Of a stretch of DNA of 12,536 nucleotides, positions 6,442 to 12,536 are shown piece after piece. A model generated the notes under the pieces. That model searched no databases, was not told where the DNA came from, and saw only the letters and a program-made list of their open reading frames with translations. Origin of the DNA: JACDCA01 sp040881785 (lineage in GTDB: Bacteria > Acidobacteriota > Vicinamibacteria > Vicinamibacterales > 2-12-FULL-66-21); contig JBBECO010000242.1 in NCBI GenBank assembly GCA_040881785.1, positions 1 through 12,536 on the forward strand. The letters are read 5' to 3'. A program made the translations under genes and the position numbers. Position 1 is the stretch's first letter. Each line of letters begins with the position of its first letter.

Positions 6442-6732
6442 AGACCCGCTCGGTCCCGGTGTTCGGCAATCGGTGGGTCGGTCTGTCACGCTGCACGGCG
6501 AAACGGGCTTCGACACCAGGGACACCGGTTGTTAGTTAACATAACACTCATTATCAGACGCACGGTATAAGGCCAGTAAAAGCCGGCTGTGGAAGGTCCG
6601 CGGATGCTCTGTTAAGGTTGATGCCCTACCGCGTCGGCTTCAGCGCGTCTCCGAAGACAGACCGATCCACCGACCACCGAGTACCGGTTACCGAAACTCC
6701 GGATCAGTGCTATCGTGCGGATCTCACGTCAA
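6442..6732. other. 291-bp intergenic region between parB and lptFG, with a 33-bp imperfect inverted repeat
   Basis: Segments 6455-6487 and 6656-6688 are reverse complements in 26 of 33 positions, bounding a 234-bp unit. Its middle is AT-richer (about 6528-6580) and contains TAGTTAAC at 6533-6540 and a good -10-like TATAAG at 6566-6571 without a well-spaced -35. No ORF or RNA gene was recognised. It could be a MITE-like element, a large cruciform or a transcription-end structure for parB; no T-run follows the repeat. Confidence 0.5.
6688..6716 (+). promoter_or_regulatory. Candidate promoter of lptFG
   Basis: TTACCG at 6688-6693 and TATCGT at 6711-6716 are 17 bp apart, and TG at 6708-6709 makes an extended -10. 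Transcription would start near 6723, about 10 nt before the ATG at 6733. The block AGTGCTATCGT (6706-6716) is nearly identical to AGTGCTATAGT in front of the GntR gene. The weak -35 keeps confidence low. Confidence 0.4.
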
Positions 6733-9117
6733 ATGCCCCGCATACTGGATCGCTACGTCCTCCGGGAGATCCTCCCGCCGTTCCTGCTGTCGCTGCTGAT
6801 CTTCACGTTCCTGCTGACGCTGCCGCCGGTCATGGAGCAGCTCGAGCGGCTGGTGGCCAAAGGGGTCTCCTGGGGCGCCGCCGGGCGCATCATCCTCACG
6901 TTGCTCCCGCAGGCGCTCGGCCTGACGATCCCGATGGCCACCCTGACGGGGATCCTCGTCGCACTCGGCCGGCTCTCGACCGACCGCGAGGCGATGGCCC
7001 TGCTCGCCTGCGGCGTGAGCCCCTATCGGCTGTTGCGGCCGCTGCTGGCGTTCGCCCTCGTGGCGACCGGCGCGACCGCCTATGTCATGTTCGAGGGAAT
7101 CCCGGACGCGAACCAGCGGTTCCGCGAGATCACCTGGGAGCTGGTTTCCAAGCGCGTCGAGAACGATGTCCAGCCGCGCGTGTTCTTCGAGGATTTCCCC
7201 GGCTACGTGCTGTATTCCCGTGACATCGCGCCGGGGGGTGGCTGGAAAGATGTCCTGGTGGCCGACACCAGCACGCCCGGCGAAACGACCATCTCGATGG
7301 CCGCCCGGGGCCGGCTGGTCCTGATCCCCGACGAACGGCGGGTGGATCTCGTCCTCACTGAGGGCACGCAATACATGACCGGCAGCGAGGGGGAGGCCGA
7401 GACGTACGACTTCACGGGGAACCTGACCGTCGGTCTGGACGCCGACACGGTGTTCGGCCGGCAGGCCATCCCGCGGGGCCTCACGGACAAGACGATCGCG
7501 GACCTCAGAGCGGATGCCGACACGAAACTGAACCGGAAGGAAGGGCCGCTCTCGCCCCATCCGGAGCTCATTTACATCCAGCAGAAGTTCTCGATCCCCG
7601 TCGCCTGTCTCGTCTTTGCGCTGATCGGCCTCGCCCTGGGCCTCTCGTCGGCGCGCGACGGCAAGATGGCCGGGTTCGTCATCGGCTTTGCCGTGGTGTT
7701 TGCCTACTACGGCATCATGGAGCTTGCCGCCGCGCACACGCGCGGCCACTACCGCGCGATCGAAACCGCCGGCGGGCTGCACGAAACGAGCTTCCTCCTG
7801 GCCAATCTCGCGCGCTGGTGGCCAAACATCATCCTGGGGCTCTTCGGCATCGGCGCGGTCGTGTGGCGCGCGCGGTTTGCGCATCGCGGGCTTCCGATCA
7901 GCGTGCCCGTCAGCCTCCCCCGCCTCCCGACGGGCTGGCAGAGCTCCACGCGCGCGCATCCAGCCAGGGGCGCCACCGGTGCCAGCACCCGAGGCAAGAA
8001 GGTCGTCATCGTCGTCCGCATGCCGAGACTGCGGATGCCGGGCCCGGGGATCCTGGACCGGTACGTCACGATGATGTACCTGCGCACTGTCGGGCTCTCG
8101 TTCCTCGGACTGCTCGGCATGTTCTACATCTCGACCTTCCTGGACAAGGCGGAGAAGATCTTCAAGGGGGACGCGAGTCTCGGCCTCGTGCTGCAGTTCC
8201 TGGTCTACATGACGCCGCAGTACATCTACTTCGTCGTCCCGCTGGCCGTCCTGCTGAGCGTGCTCGTGACCTTCGGACTCCTCGCCAGGTCCAGCGAACT
8301 GACGGTACTGAAGGCCTGCGGGATCAGCCTGTACCGCATCTCGCTGCCCATCATCGGCCTGTCGCTCGTCGGCAGTGCCCTGCTCTTCGGGCTCGAGCAG
8401 GGCGTGCTGGCCGAGTCGAACCGAAAGGCCGACGCGGCCGACCGCGTGATCCGCAACCTGCCGCAGCAGAACCTGAATCCGATGAACCGACGGTGGATCG
8501 TCGCCCGAGACGGCAGCGTGTATCACTACGGGTTCTTCGACGCGCCGCAGGAGACGCTCACAAATCTGACCGTCTACGCGCCGAAACCCGACGCCTGGCG
8601 ACTGTCCTCGATGACCTCCGCGGCCTCCGCCGCGCACCGGGACGGCGTCTGGACCGCACGGAACGGCTGGGTGCGCGACTATGCGACAGGCACCGCCCGG
8701 TACGAAGGCTTCCAGACGCGGTCGCTCCCGCTCGAACCACCGGACTACTTCGGCACCAGCGCGCCGGTGGCCGAGCTGATGACCGTGCCCGAGCTCCGGA
8801 CCCACATCGCCGAGCTGTCCGACAGCGGCGTGAACGTCGTGCCGCTCGCCGTGGAGCTGCAGCGCAAGATTGCCTTTCCTTTCGTGACTCTCGTCATGTC
8901 GCTGCTGGCGATCCCCTTCGGCGTGACGACCGGCAAACGGGGCGCGCTCTACGGCATCGGCATCGGGATCGTGCTCGCCCTTTCCTACTGGATCGTCCTG
9001 CACGTGTTCCTCGCCATCGGCGGCGCCGGGCTCCTGCCACCCTTCCTCGCCGGCTGGAGCGCCAACATCATCGTCGCCGGCGTAGCGGCGTATCTGTTTC
9101 TGAATACGAAAACCTGA
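6733..9117 (+). CDS. Fused LptF-LptG lipopolysaccharide export permease
   Basis: LptF and LptG normally are two proteins of about 350-400 residues forming the inner-membrane core of the LptB2FG exporter, which extracts LPS for transfer to LptC. Here both lie in one 794-residue frame. The LptF-like half (1-385) has helices at about 14-33, 53-77 and 103-121, a periplasmic jellyroll region (about 125-280), and helices at about 287-306, 311-330 and 362-379. A hydrophilic Arg/Pro-rich linker spans about 380-437. The LptG-like half (430-794) repeats the pattern, with helices at about 450-470, 490-517, 535-558, 714-732, 737-760 and 770-792. Both halves begin with similar ILDRYV sequences and carry the LptB-contacting coupling segment (LLACGVSPYRL at 90-100; LKACGISLYRI at 526-536). 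An upstream in-frame GTG at 6715 lies in the predicted promoter. Internal ATG 8020 (M430) has no well-spaced Shine-Dalgarno, so separate LptG synthesis is possible but unsupported. Confidence 0.9.
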   Translation: MPRILDRYVLREILPPFLLSLLIFTFLLTLPPVMEQLERLVAKGVSWGAAGRIILTLLPQALGLTIPMATLTGILVALGRLSTDREAMALLACGVSPYRLLRPLLAFALVATGATAYVMFEGIPDANQRFREITWELVSKRVENDVQPRVFFEDFPGYVLYSRDIAPGGGWKDVLVADTSTPGETTISMAARGRLVLIPDERRVDLVLTEGTQYMTGSEGEAETYDFTGNLTVGLDADTVFGRQAIPRGLTDKTIADLRADADTKLNRKEGPLSPHPELIYIQQKFSIPVACLVFALIGLALGLSSARDGKMAGFVIGFAVVFAYYGIMELAAAHTRGHYRAIETAGGLHETSFLLANLARWWPNIILGLFGIGAVVWRARFAHRGLPISVPVSLPRLPTGWQSSTRAHPARGATGASTRGKKVVIVVRMPRLRMPGPGILDRYVTMMYLRTVGLSFLGLLGMFYISTFLDKAEKIFKGDASLGLVLQFLVYMTPQYIYFVVPLAVLLSVLVTFGLLARSSELTVLKACGISLYRISLPIIGLSLVGSALLFGLEQGVLAESNRKADAADRVIRNLPQQNLNPMNRRWIVARDGSVYHYGFFDAPQETLTNLTVYAPKPDAWRLSSMTSAASAAHRDGVWTARNGWVRDYATGTARYEGFQTRSLPLEPPDYFGTSAPVAELMTVPELRTHIAELSDSGVNVVPLAVELQRKIAFPFVTLVMSLLAIPFGVTTGKRGALYGIGIGIVLALSYWIVLHVFLAIGGAGLLPPFLAGWSANIIVAGVAAYLFLNTKT

Positions 9118-9135
9118 TTTGCGAGGCCTGACGTG

Positions 9136-9224
9136 GGCAGCCCGTAAAGGGCTGCGCTACACGTCGGATTCGCGGCTGGTGGACGCCGGTTCCCGGCGTG
9201 TAGCGCAGCCCTTTATGGGCTGCC
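9136..9224. repeat. Inverted pair of REP-like palindromes, family B, upstream of GntR gene
   Basis: Arms 9136-9163 (minus orientation) and 9197-9224 (plus orientation) are reverse complements in 27 of 28 positions. Each arm is itself a hairpin, GCAGCCC/GGGCTGC with a 5-nt loop, preceded by GTAGC. The spacer is 33 bp. This BIME-like arrangement and the GTAG foot match REP sequences of the RAYT type. It follows the lptFG stop by 18 bp and may serve as its 3' end. Confidence 0.8.
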
Positions 9225-9252
9225 TAGTTAACTAGCTAACTAGTGCTATAGT
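9224..9252 (+). promoter_or_regulatory. Operator palindrome and extended -10 of the GntR gene
   Basis: Positions 9224-9243 read CTAGTTAACTAGCTAACTAG, a 20-bp palindrome except for one mismatched base pair. It is followed at once by TGCTATAGT (9244-9252), an extended -10. The palindrome sits where the -35 would be, so a bound GntR dimer should block transcription, which suggests autorepression. The -10 ends 5 nt before the ATG at 9258, implying a leaderless mRNA. Confidence 0.65.
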
Positions 9253-9257
9253 CAACT

Positions 9258-9641
9258 ATGCTGCTAATGGAGCTTGATCCCGCCGATGAACGGCCGGTCT
9301 ACCGCCAGATCGTCGAGGAAATTCAGCGCTCGGTGGCGGTAGGTGTGATGCGGCCGGATGAGGCGCTGCCGGCCGCGGCGGCGCTGGCGAAGGACCTGAA
9401 GGTCAATATCAACACCGTCCAGCATGCGTACCGGACGCTGGCGCGCGAAGGCACCGTGTTCAGCAAACGGGGGCTCGGCACGTTCGTCTCCCCTGCCCCG
9501 AAGGAGAACCGCCAGCGTTCGGCGGTCGCGGCACGGCGGATCGCGGAACGGATGCTGCGCGAGGGGTTCAAGCACGGTTTGCTCGCCAGCGACCTCATCG
9601 CCGCGATCCAGGAGATCGCCCCGAAGGCGCGCTCGAAATAG
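9258..9641 (+). CDS. GntR-family transcriptional regulator, YtrA-like
   Basis: This is a small one-component repressor. The 127 residues contain the GntR winged helix: MELDPADERPVYRQIVEEIQRSV at the start, an HTH at about 37-62 with NINTVQHAYRTL, and a wing with GTVFSKRGLGTFV at 65-77. Only a short, probably two-helix C-terminal tail follows (about 88-123), which is the YtrA subgroup architecture with no FadR/HutC ligand domain. YtrA-type genes usually precede ABC-transporter genes; here none follows, so it is an orphan. No Shine-Dalgarno precedes ATG 9258, and the -10 lies 5 nt upstream, so the transcript is probably leaderless; ATG 9267 is an alternative start. The gene exactly fills the space between two REP-like pairs. 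Confidence 0.9.
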   Translation: MLLMELDPADERPVYRQIVEEIQRSVAVGVMRPDEALPAAAALAKDLKVNINTVQHAYRTLAREGTVFSKRGLGTFVSPAPKENRQRSAVAARRIAERMLREGFKHGLLASDLIAAIQEIAPKARSK

Positions 9642-9735
9642 GCAGCCCTAAAAGGGCTGCGCTACACACCTAGACGTTCGGCCGCGATTCAGGAGACAAA
9701 CACAAGACGTGTAGCGCAGCCCTTTACGGGCTGCC
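9641..9735. repeat. Inverted pair of REP-like palindromes, family B, downstream of GntR gene
   Basis: Arms 9641-9667 and 9709-9735 are reverse complements in 25 of 27 positions and are the same family as the pair at 9136-9224. The spacer is 41 bp. The left arm begins on the last base of the GntR stop codon (TAG, 9639-9641), and the right arm ends 6 bp from the stop of the convergent PHP gene, so the pair lies between two converging genes and could act as a two-way transcription end. Confidence 0.8.
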
Positions 9736-9741
9736 TCCCCC

Positions 9742-11294
9742 TCACCGAACTCTGCGCAGGTTCCTCACCGTGAAGCTCCCCGACTCCCCCGGCTTCGAAT
9801 TGACCAGGTCTACGACCACGAGGATCGACTCGGCGGTCGTGACGTCGGGCATGGGACGCGACGATCCGGCCGCCGCCATCTCCCCCACCCGAATGGCGAC
9901 CTCGCGGTCCTGCGTGTCGAGGTACACCGACTTCACCCACCGTTCGCCGTCCGGAAAGCGCAATTGCACCGATGCGCGCATCGGCCTGGCGGCGCGGGCA
10001 TCGAAGACCAGGGTGCTGTAGGGCAGACTCGGAGCGAGGTCCGCGGCTGCCGCGACATACTGGCTGGTACGTCCCTCGGCGAGCACGTAGTGCAGCGTGG
10101 CGGCCTCCTCGGCGACCGATACCTGGCCGGACGAAGCAGGATCCTTCTCGACCCGCCAGGGAGACGACCGGCGGAAGGGCTGCGCCATGAGGGGCTGCGG
10201 CAGCGCGGGAACGGGGGCAATGGGACGCTGGCCCGACCAGTTGCTCACGACCCATGGCACGGGAGGCGTGCCGGGCGCACCGTCGAACTGGATCTCGAGC
10301 CGGCTGCGATCGCCGGCGCGGATCAACTCCGGCCGTGCACCGGACGGCAACGGCGAGGCGAGCTCGAAGGCATCGTCGCCGGGCCGAGTCCGCAGTACGG
10401 CGTTCCCGGCAATCGCATCGACGACCGAGTACACGCGGCCCGCGCGGATGGCGTCGAGCAGCAGTCTGGCGTCGGCGGCGGCATCGCCGACCGGCGGACG
10501 CTCGAGCAGCACGCGGTTCGAGATCGTCTTGAAACTCTCCTCGTACCCGGGTCCGAGCCCGAGTTTCGCGGCGCGTCCCTCGCCGTCACGCCGGCCGGAG
10601 CCGTGGGCATCCACGGCGGCCATGCCGACGACCGCGCGGGTTCGCTCGAGTTCGTTCCATCGATCCATCGTGGGCACGGGCCGGTCCAGGATCGACGCGA
10701 TCGCGCCAGCGGGACGGAGCAGGTAATCGAACGGGAGGCGTGCGAGGGCGGCGATGCGCTCGTCGCGCCACGCCGAGTCCAGGTTCACCCATTCGAGGCC
10801 GTCCACCGGCGCCGCCCAGTCGCTCCACGCCAGGTGAGGACGCGGGTGATCGGGATGGGCCGCGAAGCCGAAGCCGCCAAGGCGCGCGACGTCCTCGACG
10901 ACGGCCGCCGCCTCTCCGGCAAGCGGATAGGGGGTTGCCGGCAGGTCGACGGCCACGTAGTGTCCGCCGTTGGTGCTGATCTCGACTCCGTCCAGGCACA
11001 GGACGCCGTCGACGTACGCGGGCGGCGCCGGCGGGCGCGTGCCGTCGCCGTGCTCGGTGAAGATCACGAACTGGAGCCCCGCGCGCGCCGCAGCCGCCGC
11101 CACGGCGTCCCGTTCGCCGGCGCCATCGGACCGCGTCGTGTGCACGTGGTACGCCCCGCGCAGCGTCCGGCGCAGCAGGTCCTGATCGACCGCGTCGAGC
11201 GGGATCTCGAGCGGCCTGGCCGGCAGCGTGACGAGTAAAAATACAACGACGGCGGCCAGGAGGACCGCCGTCGCGATGAACGTCTTCTTCAGTG
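9742..11294 (-). CDS. CehA/McbA-like PHP-domain metallohydrolase, membrane-anchored (5' end in gap)
   Basis: At least 516 residues are visible; the start codon is lost in the N run upstream of 11292 (numbering below counts from the Leu codon there). The N-terminus LKKTFIATAV plus a hydrophobic stretch to about residue 23 is a signal anchor, so the enzyme probably acts outside the cytoplasm. PHP metal-binding motifs follow: HVH at 49-51 (YHVHTTRSDG), TEHGD at 79-83, GVEIST...H111, AAHPDHP at 144-150, and VDAHG at 227-231. Residues from about 270 onward look like beta-sandwich segments of unknown role. The family hydrolyses esters or phosphoesters, and the substrate cannot be inferred. The GTG at 11145 is an internal codon within the first PHP motif and should not be taken as the start. 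It is convergent with the GntR gene and lies on the same strand as metK, downstream of it across the gap. Confidence 0.85.
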
Positions 11295-11394
11295 NNNNNN
11301 NNNNNNNNNNNNNNNNNNNNNNNNNNNNNNNNNNNNNNNNNNNNNNNNNNNNNNNNNNNNNNNNNNNNNNNNNNNNNNNNNNNNNNNNNNNNNN
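11295..11394. other. Assembly gap of exactly 100 N
   Basis: A run of 100 N is a conventional placeholder for unknown length. It removes the last codons of metK and the first codons of the PHP gene. The true distance could be larger and could hold further genes. Confidence 0.98.
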
Positions 11395-12517
11395 TGACCT
11401 TGTCGGTCCGCTCCCAGGTGAACTCCGGCTCGGTCCGGCCGAAGTGGCCGAACGCGGCGGTCTTGCGATAGATCGGCCGGCGCAGGTCGAGCGTCTCGAT
11501 GATGCCGCGCGGCGTCAGGTTGAAGGTCACGCGCACGGCCTCTGCAATCTTCTCGTCCGGGACCTGGCCCGTGTTGTCGGTGTCGATCAGGACCGAGACC
11601 GGCTCGGCCACGCCGATCGCATACGCGAACTGCACCGTGACGCGGTCGGCGAGCCCCGCGGCCACGATGTTCTTGGCCACGTAGCGCGCCATGTAGGTGG
11701 CCGAGCGGTCCACCTTCGTCGGATCCTTGCCCGAGAAGGCGCCGCCGCCGTGGGGGGCCGCGCCGCCGTAGGTGTCGACGATGATCTTGCGTCCGGTGAC
11801 GCCGGCATCGCCGTGCGGCCCGCCGACGACGAAGCGTCCGGTCGGATTGATGAGAATGCGTGTCTTGCTGTCCATCAGCTCGGCCGGGATCACCTGGTTC
11901 ACGACCTTGTCGGTGAGATCCTCGCGGAGCGTCTCGTTCGAGACCGTCGAGCTGTGCTGCGTGGACAGGACGACGGTGTCCACGCGAACCGGCTTCGGTC
12001 CGTCGTACTCGATGCTGACCTGCGACTTGCCGTCGGGCCGAAGGTAATCGAGGCCGCCGGTGCGGCGCGCGTTCGAGAGGCCGCGCACCAGCTTGTGCGC
12101 CAGCATGATCGGCATCGGCATCAGCTCTTCGGTCTCCGTGCAGGCATAGCCGAACATCATGCCCTGGTCGCCGGCGCCGCCCGTATCCACGCCCATGGCG
12201 ATGTCGGGCGACTGGCTGTGGATCGACGAGAGTACCGCGCAGGTCTCGGCGTCGAATCCGTACTTCCCGCGGTTGTAGCCGATCTCGTTGATCGTCGAGC
12301 GGACGACCTCCTGGAAGTCGACGTACGCGCTGGTGGTGATCTCGCCGGCGACGATCGCCAGGCCGGTCGTCACGAGCGTTTCGCACGCGACGCGGCTGAC
12401 GGGGTCCTTCGAGAGAATGGCGTCGAGGATCGAGTCGGAAATCTGGTCGGCGATCTTGTCGGGATGCCCCTCGGTCACCGATTCAGACGTGAAAAGATAG
12501 CGGCCTTTACGGCTCAT
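11395..12517 (-). CDS. metK: S-adenosylmethionine synthetase (3' end in gap)
   Basis: MetK makes S-adenosylmethionine from methionine and ATP in the cytoplasm, supplying the methyl and radical-SAM cofactor (also needed by MiaB nearby). The visible 374 residues contain the N-terminal FTSESVTEGHPDKIADQISD with GHPDK at 17-21, signature 1 GAGDQGMMFGY at 115-125, and signature 2 GGGAFSGKD at 257-265, followed by KVDRSATYMARYVAKN. Family members are about 380-400 residues, so only some 10-20 residues are missing. The ATG at 12517 is supported by AAAGGAG at 12528-12522, 4 nt upstream. Upstream sequence is too short (19 bp) to show a SAM riboswitch. A long reading frame that seems to run on through the N run is an artefact of the gap. 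Confidence 0.97.
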
Positions 12518-12536
12518 GGAACTCCTTTGGCGGTGT

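Noticed and set aside
6442..6732. tRNA or other small RNA gene in the parB-lptFG gap
   Set aside because: I could not fit a cloverleaf or any known RNA motif; only the inverted repeat is supported.
6724..9003. 759-residue open frame on the minus strand opposite lptFG
   Set aside because: It is a high-GC shadow: the composition is dominated by Arg, Asp, Gly and His with no domain, while the plus strand has a clear membrane permease.
9964..11238. 424-residue plus-strand frame opposite the PHP gene
   Set aside because: Arg/Gly-rich shadow frame; the PHP motifs on the other strand are unambiguous.
10586..12517. Long minus-strand frame running from metK through the N run into the PHP region
   Set aside because: The frame survives only because N codons cannot be stops; after the gap it is out of frame with the real PHP gene and shows no domain.
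12518..12536. SAM riboswitch upstream of metK
   Set aside because: Only 19 bp of upstream sequence are present, showing just a ribosome binding site.
1..12536. CRISPR array, toxin-antitoxin pair, defence island or transposase gene
   Set aside because: No regularly spaced direct repeats, and no reading frame with such domains, was seen on either strand.

Overview
This is a high-GC bacterial chromosome segment that looks like a draft or metagenome assembly, since it contains one run of exactly 100 N. Outer-membrane genes (tolQ and lptF/lptG) indicate a Gram-negative (diderm) organism. The gene styles (a CehA/McbA-type PHP protein, an orphan YtrA-type GntR regulator, a fused LptF-LptG, many short GTAG-type palindromic repeats) are reminiscent of Acidobacteriota, perhaps Vicinamibacteria. 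That assignment rests on pattern recognition only and was not tested by any search.

Layout. Positions 1-120 carry REP-like palindromes. tolQ (minus, 879-121) and recN (plus, 1044-2708) are divergent and share a short promoter region. recN is followed by a perfect hairpin and a degenerate REP-like hairpin that runs up to miaB (2830-4167). A MITE-like inverted-repeat unit (4165-4296) overlaps the miaB stop codon and precedes a DUF151 bifunctional-nuclease-family gene (4317-4802). A near-consensus sigma70-type promoter then drives parA (4872-5627) and parB (5620-6441), which overlap and look translationally coupled. A 291-bp gap bounded by an imperfect 33-bp inverted repeat leads to one long ORF that joins LptF and LptG (6733-9117). 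A small GntR/YtrA-type regulator (9258-9641) sits exactly between two inverted pairs of a second REP-like family. On the minus strand are a membrane-anchored PHP-domain protein (9742 into the gap) and metK (12517 into the gap); each loses one end to the N run.

Functions. The genes are mostly housekeeping: envelope energisation (TolQ), DNA repair (RecN), tRNA modification (MiaB), chromosome or replicon partitioning (ParA/ParB), LPS export (LptF-LptG) and SAM synthesis (MetK). No defence system, CRISPR array, prophage or complete transposon is visible. The most unusual content is (i) the fused LPS-export permease, (ii) a leaderless-looking regulator gene fitted without spare bases between two REP-like pairs, (iii) a His in place of the conserved TM3 Glu of TolQ/ExbB, (iv) a Gln in the ParB GERRxR box, and (v) a different palindromic repeat in most intergenic gaps.
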